64,000 bases of DNA from Entomortierella parvispora (Eukaryota; Mortierellomycota; Mortierellomycetes; Mortierellales; Mortierellaceae): the NCBI GenBank assembly GCA_963573315.1, contig OY752152.1, positions 1,595,001 to 1,659,000 on the forward strand, read 5' to 3'. A model generated the notes under the pieces. It was not told the DNA's origin and did no database searches. It saw only the letters and a list, made by a program, of their open reading frames with translations. Positions 10,814 to 21,522 of the stretch are shown piece after piece. The first letter of the stretch is position 1. Each line of letters starts with the position of its first letter. A program made the position numbers and the translations under genes.

Positions 10814-11870
10814 TTAAGCATTCTGTACGTCGTAATTCTTCTTAAAGACAAGATTCTCAGAGAACGTCCAGAGTTTTTCCTGCAACAACTCGTTTTTGGC
10901 CAACGCACTTGGTTCCCCTTCTTGAGCGACAGGGACAAAGTACTTGCCCCGAATATCATTTTCCTCCACCTCTGGACTTGTTGCCAAGTACAGCTGTGTC
11001 ATCGCCCCTTGCTTTGGATCTTTGCCCACTAGTTTTGTAATGGCTCCTGCCATCATGCCCGAGAACGATCCAAAGGATTCACTGGCATGGCGGTTCAGTT
11101 CTGTGGATGTGAACCCTGGATGGGCCATGTTGACATACACATGATCGTTGCAAAGTCGTCGTGCGAGTGCCTTCCCGAATAGGATGTTTGCCAGTTTGGA
11201 TTGGCCATAGCGAGCAACAGTGTTGACGGACGTCAATTCTAGATGGACATTCTCGAAATCGATTCCTCCCACAGGCGTCGTCTCATGTCCATTGGAGGTC
11301 AAAATGACGATACGGGAAGGCTGGGATTCTTTAATCCGGTCCAACAAGGTCATGGTAAAAACAAAGTGTCTGTTGAACAATACCAACAACCAAATGGCAA
11401 GACGGAAAACGTTAGCGTTGTGGCTTTTGAACGGTGGACATCTCAATGGCAAGAGGCATTTACCCCATGTGGTTTACTGCAAATTGTTGCTCAATGCCGT
11501 CCGCACTCAGAGCAAACGGTGTGTTGGCGATCCCCGAATTGTTGACCAAGAGATGTAGCGGCAATTCCTTGGTCAAAAACTCTTTTGCGGATGCCCTTGT
11601 CTTTTTCATGTCGTTCAGATCCAGTTGCAAAAACTCCAGTTTTGGTTCGATCATCAACTGCATGTCCTTGATCTCTTGCTTAGCTTTCTCAATGGCGGCA
11701 AGAGCTCGTTCTTGGCTACGGCAAGCCAGGAAGACATGAGCTCCACGACTTGCCAACGCAACGGTGGTCGCGTACCCGAGACCCGTGTTAGCCCCGGTGA
11801 TAATGGCGACTTTTCCTGTCTGATCTGGAATCTGGACTAGCGAGAAGCTGTTACTTTTGAAGAGTTGCAT
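10814..11870 (-). CDS. Short-chain dehydrogenase/reductase, SDR copy 4 (divergent)
   Basis: Exons 11870-11464 and 11369-10814 give 320 residues. I chose the ATG at 11870 (MQLFKSNSFSLVQIPDQTGK) because the upstream in-frame sequence lacks family similarity. TGANTGLG is at 25-32, NNSG follows and the catalytic YGQSK is at 190-194. It is the most diverged copy. It lacks the N-terminal aromatic FWKT segment of copies 1-3, reads ILTSNGHE instead of ILSSLAHE, and has VEENDIRGKYFVPVAQE where the others have (V)NKDIRGRYFIPIANE. The shared phase-2 intron is retained. Differences around the active site and the substrate loop suggest a different substrate range. Confidence 0.9.
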
Positions 11871-12171
11871 TGGTGAAGGTTGGAGGCAATTGGGACAGAG
11901 AGAGAAGGTTGAAAAAGCTGAAGAGTCTGCCCGAAACCCGCTGTTCTTATCAGATTTCGAACAAGCAGCGAGTCGACCCGGGTGCAAAGTCTACATCGAA
12001 TCTCCTGCGGAGGGACCCCTGTGAAATCGAAAACTTCATTGTCTTGCCAAGAAAACGAGGAAGGCTGACCTGGGTCTCCTCCTTCATTATTCCCTTTTCT
12101 GAACAAACGAATGGGCTGTTCAGGGAGAGCGTTGACGTTTTTTTATTTTTGATTCGAACGGTCGAGGCAAT
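11871..12171. other. Intergenic, 301 bp
   Basis: Promoter of SDR copy 4 and 3' side of the FAM210-like gene. No features recognised. Confidence 0.5.
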
Positions 12172-12883
12172 CTACTTTCTAAAACGCTTCCAAAAGTTCA
12201 AGATAGGCGACACAACGCGGGTAGCAGTCCAGGGGGTCATCCAGGCACACAGGGCAAGCCTCACCGGCATCAAAGTCTGCACAAGAAAGAAACAAAATGT
12301 TTTTTTTTAGTGGCGTTGAATGTTGTTGGATCATGTTTCCTTCTTCAATTGTAACAAAGGTGAACAAAGGTGATAACATGTGGCAGAGTTCTCTGTTTAC
12401 CTTGACCACCGCGTAGGATGTAGCCATGTTTAGCATCATGCGGGCACCGTCTGCACCCTCCAAGTTCCATCCGTAGTATTTTGCAACGCGACCTACAAAT
12501 TTGTTGCCTTCCTCCATGGCTTGTTCTGGGAATGGGATCTGGACGCCAGTCTCTGCCAGGGCGAAGTAGACGATGGGAAGAGGCACGATGGCAGTGATCT
12601 CGTGCAGGATACCAAAGGAGATCAGATGACTCGCAGGCTTGTTCTTGAACTGCTCAGCATATTGGCGGAACTTGCTCAGTTTTGGTGGCGTGGATGAAGT
12701 ACTTGCGGCCGTTGTTGTTGATGATATTGTTGCAGCTGTAGAGGTAGAGGTCGAGGAAGAGGAAGGGGAGGTAGAAGAGTGCCGCGCACGAGGAAGGATG
12801 TGTCTAGAGGTGGTTGAGTGCAGGTTGGTGGCGGTGAGGCCGAGCCTGTGACGGGGGACGAGGAGAATGCGGCCAAGGGACAT
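12172..12883 (-). CDS. FAM210/DUF1279 family mitochondrial membrane protein
   Basis: Exons 12883-12401 and 12276-12172 give 195 residues. I chose the ATG at 12883 (MSLGRILLVPRHRLGL) because it opens an arginine- and serine-rich, acid-free leader typical of mitochondrial import. The domain begins near residue 63 (SKFRQYAEQFKNKPASHLISFGILHE) with a hydrophobic segment. It continues through the YYGWNLEGADGARMML stretch and ends in exon 2 with LMPVRLALCAWMTPW and further residues, the typical C-terminal helix of DUF1279. Family members sit in the mitochondrial inner membrane and support organelle gene expression; the molecular activity is unclear. The exon 2 frame is fixed by this motif. It is divergent from the delta-COP gene. 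Confidence 0.85.
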
Positions 12884-13309
12884 TTGACGATGACTCCTCG
12901 GATGTAAATGGATGTCGGCGAGAGTGGTGGAAGATGAGGAGGAGGATCTCAGGGCTGACTGAGAGAGCGATTGGAGGAGGAGGAGGAAGAGGGAGGAGTA
13001 GGGCTGGATGCCAGGAGGAGTGGATGGGATGAGAGATCGAGAACAAGGTCGTTGATGACGGAACAAAGGGACAAAGGGACAAAGGCACAGCTGAGCAACG
13101 CCCAAAAGGGGGAACGTGAATGTGTGGCTGACATTGGCTGGGTTATGCCTTTCGCTTGTCTCTTTGCATCTCCTGCACCCATCCATCTCTGCATCTCTGC
13201 ATCTCCATCCTTTTTGCATCATCATCATCCCTTCCGTTCCTCCCCTCTCCTTTCTCCTCCCCTCTCCTTTCTCCTCCCCGAATAATCATCACAGACACTC
13301 CTCGCCAGA
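12884..13309. promoter_or_regulatory. Shared bidirectional promoter region (FAM210-like / delta-COP)
   Basis: The 426 bp between two divergent start codons. It contains purine/pyrimidine-rich blocks and short repeats (for example repeated ACAAAGG near 13065-13085 and a TCTCCTTTC repeat near 13245-13275). No TATA box is obvious. The regulatory role is inferred from gene arrangement. Confidence 0.5.
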
Positions 13310-15763
13310 ATGGTACCTGCCCTGCAGCATCCCTGCTTGACGTCCGGCCTGTGTCCTCGTCATCCGTGCATGCATCCAACTCGTTGTCCCAGAGTCCTAA
13401 CTCATCATCTCGACTGTCATTCCTAGGTTGTTCTCGCCGTCTCCATCTGCACAAAGAGTGGCAAAGGTGAGGAACAGGACCAAGGGGTAGCAAGGAACCC
13501 ATCCTTGACCAACGCTCCCATCGTGGCCATCATTAGCCTGCCCATTCACTAATTCATCCCCTTCAATCACCATAGCGCTCATCTCACGTCAGTTCAGGGA
13601 GATGACACGCGCCAGGATCGAGGGTCTGATCGCTTCTTTCCCAAAGTTGACCAGCGCAGGACAGCAGCACACCACTATCGAGACTGACCATGTCCGCTAT
13701 GTCTACCAGCCTCTCGATGAGCTCTTCATCGTCCTCATCACCAACAAGCAGTCCAACATCTTGCAAGGTACCCGGGATGGCTGACATGCAAAAGAGGACT
13801 TTGGACTCAGGAGCCTTTATTTTTGAGCAAGTCAGACATACGTGGCAGTCGACTAAGCAATCCTTTTTTATTTATCGTTGTTCACGGATTGACATAGACA
13901 TTGATACCCTTCAATTGGTATCGCGCGTCGTTTCCTCGGTTTGCAGACCCACAGATGCTCGCGAGGTGGACAGGAACGCGTTCGAGTTGCTCAGCAACTT
14001 TGATGAGATCATTTCCCTCGGTTACCGTGAAAACGTCAACTTGGCCCAGGTCGCTAGCATCTCAGAGATGGACAGTCATGAAGAAAAGATCCAGGAAATG
14101 ATTGAGAAGGTATGTCCATCTTTCAGTTCATATATGTCCATCTTTCAGCTCATAGAGGATACTGACAGGGAAAGTATCGATACTGATATTTCTTATGAAT
14201 AGAACAAGGAGCGTGAGGCCAAGGAGGAGCTCAAGCGCAGGGCAAAGATGCTGGACTTGCAGAGGAAAGAACAGAGAAAGGCCACTGGAGGAATGGGTGG
14301 TGGCTATGGACAGGGAGGCATGGGCGGCATGGGCGGCATGGGAGGTGGCTATGGCGGCCAGAGTGGATATGGCGGCCAGTCATCCATGGGTATGGGCGGT
14401 ATGGGCAGTAGCCAGGGTTACGATTCCCCTACACCCGCTTCCGACAACAGTACCTCTCAGTTCAGGTGAGTTTGGATTATCGACTCCTTGGATGCGCTCC
14501 TCAGCTGTCAAAAAGTCAAAAAGTTCTAAAAATGTTTATCTATATCCGTCCACCTTGCATGTAGCAACCCTGCTCCCAAGGCACCCGTCACCAAGGCCAG
14601 AGGCATGCAATTGGGACGAAAGCAAAACAACCAGGATCTCTTTGAGTCGCTTCGAACTGAGGTGGAGCAAGCGCCCTCCGCCCATCAGCACCAACAGGCA
14701 GCAGCTCACCAAAGACATCAGGCACCTGTTCACGAGGCCCCTGCTGTGCCTGCTATCCACATGGACAGCGTCCACGTTCAAATCGAAGAAAAGATCACAG
14801 TGGTTGCCAACAGGGACGGTGGATTGGAGAGCATGGAGGTCAAGGGTGATTTGATGTTGCGTGTCACAGATCCTGCATTGGCCAAGATTAGCCTTGCCTT
14901 GACCCACGTTGATGATTCTGCTATTCAGTTCAAGGTACGACTCTGTCCATTGTTAAGAAAATCATGACTTTTTTGCTCGAGAATGCTCAGAAATTGAGAG
15001 GATTCCAACTTTTCTCCTTCTTCTTTAACGACTGAAATAGACGCATCCCAACGTCAACAAGGTCTTGTTCAACAGCGAAAAGACGATCGCCTTCAGAGAT
15101 TCCTCCAAGGAGTTCCCGTTGAACATCCCCACAGGTGTATTACGCTGGAGATTTATCAGCAAGGACGAGAGCTCTATTCCTCTGTCGAGTATGTGGTTCT
15201 TTGATGTTTTGTTTTGATGGTGTTTTTTGATGTTTCAATAAGTCCAGACTCTAAATATTTTTATTTTTTCTAGTCAACTGCTGGCCTTCCCCTGCTGGTG
15301 ATGGCTCTAGCGATGTCAACATTGAGTACCAGTTGGAGAACGAAGAGATGTCATTCAAGAATGTCAACATTATGATTCCTATCCCGTAAGTTCATATCGG
15401 CTCTTTTGTTTTGAGAGTCCCCTTGGTATGCTTTTCTGAATGTCATTTATCTCTTGTAATCTCCATAGACACGGAACTACACCCACTGTTGGAGAGGCTG
15501 ACGGCGAGTACTTTGTGGACCACGATCAGCAAGTGTTGATCTGGCAATTGCCCTCGATCGATGCCTCGAACGCATCAGGATCTTTGGAGTTCAACTGCGA
15601 GGGCGACGATACCGAGGCCTTCTTCCCCATCACGGTCCAGTTTGAGAGCGAGCGCTTGATCTGTGGAGTCGATGTCTTGGCTGTCACGCAGGTCGCTGAT
15701 GGCTCCGAGGTCCAGTTCTCCAAGCAGAGCGTGCTCACCCCAGCCGAGTACTCTGTTGTTTAG
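13310..15763 (+). CDS. RET2: Coatomer subunit delta (delta-COP)
   Basis: Nine exons: 13310-13312, 13427-13466, 13576-13767, 13898-14109, 14203-14465, 14565-14934, 15041-15188, 15274-15385, 15469-15763. They sum to 544 residues, close to the usual size of this subunit. Exon 1 is only the ATG. Exons 2-3 encode the N-terminal longin-like core ([20 protein letters not shown]). [20 protein letters not shown] and [11 protein letters not shown] are strong delta-COP signatures. A charged helix is followed by a glycine/methionine-rich linker, and the C-terminal half (about residue 298 on, from [11 protein letters not shown]) is a mu-homology domain. Delta-COP is part of the COPI coat for Golgi-to-ER retrograde transport. 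The splice solution is supported by motif continuity at each junction; the first join is the least certain. Confidence 0.92.
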
Positions 15764-16127
15764 ATGGAGAGATGGAGAAGATGAGGTCGAAATCTTGGCT
15801 AAGAGAGTTAGGGAAGAGAGATTTTTATACTTGGTCGACAGAAAACAGATAGAACAAGAAAGAGAAAAAACAAATGAATGAGAAGAATAGGATTCCCATC
15901 TAAAATACCAACAGAAAGCAAGTTCACTGAGACGGGGGAACCTTGCAATAAAAAAGACGAGAGTAACAACTAGCTCGGGATCTATGTAACAGACCGTGTG
16001 TGATACTTTTTAAAAAAGTATTGGCACAATGAAAAAGAGTGTGGAAAAAGTATCGACAAGTATTACGATGATTCAAAAAAGTGTTCTGTGCAACCAGAAA
16101 GCCATACTTTTTTTTTTCAAGTAAGTA
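15764..16127. other. Intergenic, 364 bp, AT-rich with repeated AAAGTAT motifs
   Basis: Between delta-COP and the transposon. ATACTTTTT/AAAAAAGTAT forms a short palindrome near 16010-16030, and AAAGTAT or CAAGTAT recurs several times up to the transposon end. It could be 3' flank or the remnant of an older element. Confidence 0.45.
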
Positions 16128-16220
16128 AAGTGCAAATTCGAAGTTGTTTCAATTTTTGAAATAACTTCGAATATCTCTATTCTAAGGGCGATTTTAATTC
16201 AATCAAATATATACGAACTT
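16128..16220 (+). repeat. Left terminal inverted repeat of the pogo/Tigger-like element
   Basis: 93 bp, 90 positions identical to the reverse complement of 18705-18797. It contains an internal imperfect palindrome at 16139-16169. Confidence 0.92.
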
Positions 16221-16239
16221 CCAATGGCAGCAAAGGATT

Positions 16240-18496
16240 TTATTCGCCATCGGCGCAGGTCAGGTCGAGCATGTCAGCTATGAGGTCGAAGTGCTTGGTC
16301 AAACCTGGGATATGAGGCCCTTCTCTCGCGGTCGATGAACAGCATCGCGAGGAGAAAGCAAGAAAGCTCTCGCGGAGGTTTTCATAGCTAACCTGCAGCT
16401 CGTCCCATATCGGTTCCCTGCTTTCAACAACGGGCTGGGACGATATGGTCGACTCATCAGACGAGTTGGAGTGAAGCGCAAGTTCACTATCATTCGGGTC
16501 GTCGCACACGGCATCCATATCGTCGTCATCGATGTAATCCTGAGGCTCTTGCGATGAGTGGGACCATTGAGAGACCGTGGTTTCTTGAGAGGAGGCAACA
16601 TTAAGCGGAAGCTCCACCACGATGGGACCAGATCTGCAATCCAGAATACGAGTTTGCTCAGCGACAAGGACGGGCGGCGCGCACGATGGAAAGTAATCGA
16701 GGTCATGGGGGTCGCTCTCATCATCCAATTGATCTTCTTCTACCACCGTCAGTTCCTCTGGAGAATAAAACTGATCTTTATACTCCTCCATCCTTGAGAC
16801 TTGCTTGATTGCATCCATCAGACCTTGGGTAGGGCCATCTCCCTCACAACTCTTGAGATATGTCAGTACACCATAATCTTTTTGCATTTGAATGGCCGCA
16901 TCCCCCGCCGGGTATAGTTTCATCAGCTCCTGCTTCAGCTGCTCCATCTCCTTGTCGATGTCATCCTCCTGTGTAGTTCGAAGCTCGGACCTCAGTTCAG
17001 GAGGTATAGTGGGAACGTGTGCAAAGCAGTTGCGGATGGTTGCCTTTGTAATATCATCCCACGCCTTAACCAGGCAAGGCCAATACTTCGCGTTGGGAAC
17101 GACCGTGGATTGCAGGCCATTGGAACCTCGGTAATTGGCCGTAACACGTATCATATGGCGGGTATATTTCGTCTTGTAGGATCGGATAATCCCGGCATCC
17201 AACGGTTGGGCTACCGATGTTGTTTTGGGCGGCAGAAAGACAATGGTTATATTCGTGAGATGGTATTGCTCAAGCTTCCCATGTCCTGGGGCATTGTCCA
17301 TGAGCAAAACAATCTTGCGGCCTTGTTCTTTCATATCGACATCAAATACATCGAGCCACTCCTGAAATAACTCTTGAGTCATATATCCTGATCCTGTGAA
17401 GTCGGTCATTATGACGGCCTGGGTGTCTTCGACCAAGCCCTGAGGTCGATGTGCGCCTGTTATAATAGAGACGTAATTAGTAAAGAAAGAGCAGCAGACT
17501 TTTTTTTTTTGCATGAGGCACAGAGCGAATATTGACGGCGACTCTTACTCAGTACAAACAACGGGCGCTTGTCGGTTCCATTCGCATTACAGCAGGCTAG
17601 AATGGACACTCTGGCGCCTCGTATGAGCTTCTTACCCTTGACCGACGTGTCTGACAAGGTCCTGTTAGAAAGTGCCTTCAGATACAGCCCTGTCTCGTCG
17701 CAATTGTAGATGTCTCGAGGTGAGATACCCGTAAGACCATCTGCAATTGCCTTGAAAAGCGGTGCGTTCTTGACCATATCAACGTCTCCTTCCTCCCCAT
17801 GCCCTACATGCATGCGGATGTTGAACCGTTTCTTGAACTTGGCAAGCCAACCAGGGGAGAAATTGTAAGGAGCCGGTCTGTCTTTGTATCTTAGGAGTGG
17901 TATAGTCTCCATGTACGTATAGAAGGCCATCTCCAGGAGTCGCTTATCGTTAACGGGTAATCCTAACAGGCACACATACGACATTATTAGCTAAGGGAGT
18001 TCTGTCGCGGTAAACTCCTGGAAGCGCGTCAAATTGTACCTAACTTGAGCTGATTTTTGAAATCAAGGTAAAGCACCTGCTCGACAATGTCCATTCGACG
18101 TTTGTATTTGTTGAACATTGTAAGTGCGTTTGTTCCGAGACGCTCAGCTTCTTTGAGGATAGTCTTCGCTTCCGCAAGAATTTTTTTGCCTGCCTGTGGT
18201 GTAAATCCATACTGTTCTTGGCGACAAATTGATGACACAGACGTTTTTGGATCCTTCAGTCTTGCGGCCTCGACATCTTTGATAAAACGCGCCTTCAGGC
18301 TGATCGAAATGGGCTTGCGGGAGTACTTCTGCCTCGTCTTTGATCGACAGTCGCCATCCAGTCTGGAACTTTCTGGTAGTTTGCGTTTGCCTTTGTGTGC
18401 CTGTGTCTGTTTTCCTGTTGTCATGACCGTTGTGGCCTTGTTGCCGCGTCCATCGTATATGGTTTCCCTTGTGACAACGTCCTCAGTCAGAACCAC
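16240..18496 (-). CDS. Tigger/pogo-type DDE transposase
   Basis: Exons 18496-18040, 17962-17549 and 17456-16240 give 695 residues. An N-terminal basic region with a helix-turn-helix-like stretch (about 60-135) leads into a CENP-B/HTH-type DNA-binding segment (about 155-215, ending in GWLAKFKKRFNIR). The DDE_1 catalytic core has YNCDETG with D241, LLMDNAPGH with D344 and QPLDAGI with D377, a DD32D spacing typical of Tigger elements. An acidic, disordered tail follows. Both introns have GT-AG borders and restore frame exactly at conserved motifs (the junction before LPVNDKR and the RPLFVLS/AHRPQG junction). No frameshift or internal stop was seen after splicing. The gene ends 20 bp from the left inverted repeat. 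Confidence 0.88.
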
Positions 18497-18704
18497 GGTA
18501 GTTGTCTTTTTTAAGTGACCATTTTAATCTATGGTTGTGGTGGTCGTTGTGGTTGTCCTCGTGGTTGTCGTGTCGAGCATGAGTCTCCCGATGAAAAAGC
18601 ATTATGAGGTTTTTTTTTTGGGATGAGATGAGACCATGGGCGCGAAGGAACGACACGTGACGGCCTCCCAAGCCTACTTCCATTGGCTGAATGACCCAAA
18701 AATT

Positions 18705-18797
18705 AAGTTCGTATATATTTGATTGAATTAAAATCGCCTATAGAATAGAGATATTCGAAGTTATTTCAAAAATTGAAACAACTTCGAATTTGCACTG
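18705..18797 (-). repeat. Right terminal inverted repeat of the pogo/Tigger-like element
   Basis: 93 bp, inverted relative to 16128-16220 with three mismatches. It is followed by the TA duplication at 18798-18799. Confidence 0.92.
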
Positions 18798-19125
18798 TAC
18801 AGAAGTATGGGAAGAAGTAATAACTCGGACTCGAATTACTCGGATTCATTGGCGCCATTCGAATCGAACCGAGCAACTGTCAGTCGAAGCGAATCGAGTT
18901 CCTCCGAACCCAATCGGATTCGAAACGATCGATTCGATAAGAGACACTAACAACAATGTGAAAGAGTTCCTTCCCTGACTCTTGCACCAAAGACTGGTCT
19001 ATATCTGTTTTGATAGGTTTGGTTCAATCCACGAGACGTTCTACATGCGAGGTTTTTTTTTTATTTTTTATTCCACTTTTGTCCTTCTCTCCCACCTTCC
19101 TCTCTATCCAACTCCTGGTATGTTT
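18798..19125. other. Intergenic, 328 bp, with clustered TCGAAT-like motifs
   Basis: Directly right of the transposon, 18820-18940 is dense in variants of CGGATTC, GAATCGA and CGATTCG. It may be the remnant of another element or a degenerate palindrome. No gene. Confidence 0.45.
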
Positions 19126-21522
19126 CTAATGGGCAGAAGAGCTTCGTTCTCTTTCGATCGCAGCCAAGGCATCCTTGTCTTCAATGACGGGCTTCTTGGC
19201 CTCCTCGGTATGACCAGTGTGCTTCAAGGTCTTGGACTTTTTTGTCCGCTTGATCTCGAGCATCCAACCCAACAATCCTTGCATACTGGGTCGGACCATC
19301 TCTCTGTTCCAGGCTATTCCTGTCAATAGAACCGACATGGACACGGCGTACATCAAAGCCTCTCCCGTCATCTCGACCTTGCGGCTCAACCCCCAAGAGC
19401 CCGTCATGACACGACTCCACATCGAGTACATGGCACGAGGGAGGACATAGAGAGCCATCTCGGCCCTCCGATGAGGTTTCTCAATCAGGACTGAGAAACC
19501 GCACATGAAGCAACCCAACAAGGGTCCATAGATGTTGTCAATCACATTGCTGGTATACCGGCGTCCAGTCACCTTCATGGTCAGAGGCATGACCTTGGAC
19601 CGCCAGGTACAGATTCCATACCAAATCAAGGCGATATACGTCGCCAAGAACGCACTTGACCGGGCCGTGGCCAACAGAGTCGAGGACAGCGTCCCCACGG
19701 GGTTCTCGCGCAGACGGTTAAAGAAGGCCTTGGGACTGAGCAGCGCTGGCAAGAGATGCACTGGTAAGTAGATCTATTGAATGGATGGGAGGGGGAGTAG
19801 GTTAGGAAAAAATCATAGGCAGCAAATTGGGGGTCAATTGCTACTTTTTTTTTTTCAACAATGTCACTTACGCCTGTGCTGACCATGAATCCCTGAAGCC
19901 AGCGGTATCCTGTATGTGCCTGTGAGGGTTTAGGGAGAACGATGGTCAAAAAAGTCAGCGGAGCAAATTCATTGGTGCTTTCAGACTTGGTGAATGTTAC
20001 ATACCTCGCAAGATTTGGCAATGCCTTGATGAACGAGCTCGCAAGGGATCTGGCGACGTAGTTCAAAGTCACCTAGAGATTGTCCAGGTACCAATTGACA
20101 ATACGAGTTTTTGGTCAGCCACAGCCCAACAGCTCAATTGCTTCCGTGCCCTCCACAAGATAGAGCAAAGTATAACAAAAAAAAAGACATCCTCTCAACG
20201 TCTACAGACTTACCCATCTTGGGATCCATTCCCAAGTCGTGACAGAGTCCAATGAGCAAGTTGCTGACAGCTGGTGGGTTCGGTTGCTCAAATTGAATCG
20301 CATCCGTTTTAACGCCCCTCAAAGTCTCTAGCAAACGCTTGTCCATCCTCGCCATCTTTGTGATCCAGAACGCGTAAGGTCTATATAATGAAAAAATGGC
20401 AAAAAGTGGTCATCGTCTCGTTAGTACAAACACGTCAATTCACCTATATTGAAGTGGCAACAAGTCCCAACGGCCCATCTTTCACTTTTTTTTTCTATCC
20501 CCTTCCTTCCGTCCTTACCCAGGCAGACGTTCTGGGGCATACAGCCAAGAGAACATGATCTCTGTGCAACTCAACACGAACACGGCCACGGCACCATAAG
20601 TCCCCAACCACCTGGGACCCCATCGATTCTTGACCGCCACATGGCCAAAGACATCCAGGGCTCGGACGACAGCAAAGAGCGAGTAATCAATTGTGGCATG
20701 TTGAGGCCTGTTCCGATGCATGAACACGATCGCGCCCGCAGAGGACAAGAACGAGGCCATCATTGTAATCCGTTGTCTCAAATCCGCCGCCAGTTCAATC
20801 TTGTCGCTATCATTCCTGGTCCACTGTCTCTTTGCATTTTGCTCTCCATCCTTCTCCTCCAAGGACCCTGTTGTGCTCGGGTCGGTCGCACGAGCAAAAG
20901 AAGAAGCTGCGAGACGCTCTTGTTGTTGACGTTGTAAATGTTGAGCCAAGATCGCCTTCTTCATGCCCTTGGTCAAGAAAACCTCCAAAAGTTTATATCC
21001 ACCAAGGGTGATCATCAACAGCATGCTCATGCCATCCTTTCTCGCGCTAGTCCCGTCCTTCAAGACCTTCAGCAATGATCCAATGAATGCCGCCAAAACA
21101 TTGTTGCTCTTCCCAGAGGAGGCAGCAGCAGTAGCCTTGCGAGGGTTGGTGATGAAGGCAATCAGGGTCTTGATCAGTTTTGGGGCCGTAGCAAAGACGA
21201 AACCGACACCGTACGATCGAATGCAGACACGAAAAGCAGACACTAGTTCGGGAGAGATCTGGATCGGCAGACGCTGACGCTTGTTTCTGTGGGATGTAGA
21301 GGGGTGCGTCTTGGAGGAAGAAGAAGAAGAAGAGGAGGAGAGTCGTTTCGTTGGTGAAGAAGACTCCTGCAGTGGCGTTGCCACTGCACGATGGTTCTGT
21401 GGAGAAGGTGACTCAGTGTCTGCAGGCTGTTTCTGCGTCTGCGTTTGCGACTGAAGGACAGAAGAGGAGACTCCTACTGAAAGATCTGCATGGTCGTCTG
21501 CAGATGCAGGGACGGCCATCAT
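19126..21522 (-). CDS. TMEM135-like multipass membrane protein
   Basis: Exons 21522-20519, 20380-20214, 20072-20005, 19919-19872 and 19773-19126 give 644 residues (643 if the second of two adjacent ATGs is used). The N-terminal 95 residues are a disordered serine/proline-rich region. Hydrophobic segments follow from about residue 105 (FRVCIRSYGVGFVFATAPKL, then FLSSAGAIVFMHRNRP and TYGAVAVFVLSCTEIMFSW). Exon 3 carries the cysteine-rich IPCELVHQGIAKSCE and exon 5 the ARSSAFLATYIALIWYG segment, both characteristic of fungal TMEM135-domain proteins. Animal TMEM135 affects mitochondria, peroxisomes and lipid homeostasis; transfer of that role to this protein is inference. The small internal exons (68 and 48 bp) were placed by frame and motif continuity. 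Confidence 0.78.

Larger units (their letters stand above)
16128..18797. mobile_element. Pogo/Tigger-like DNA transposon, apparently complete
   Basis: A 2,670-bp element is bounded by 93-bp terminal inverted repeats (16128-16220 and 18705-18797) that differ at only three positions. It is flanked by TA on both sides (16126-16127 and 18798-18799), the target duplication of the Tc1/mariner/pogo superfamily. The right end begins CAGTG when read inward, as in pogo-type elements; the left end has A in place of the first C. Inside is one spliced transposase gene with all catalytic residues. High TIR identity and an open transposase suggest recent insertion and possible activity. Confidence 0.9.

Noticed and set aside
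12884-13228. N-terminal extension of the FAM210-like protein to the ATG at 13228
   Set aside because: It runs through the divergent promoter, is not conserved-looking, and would hide the mitochondrial leader at 12883.
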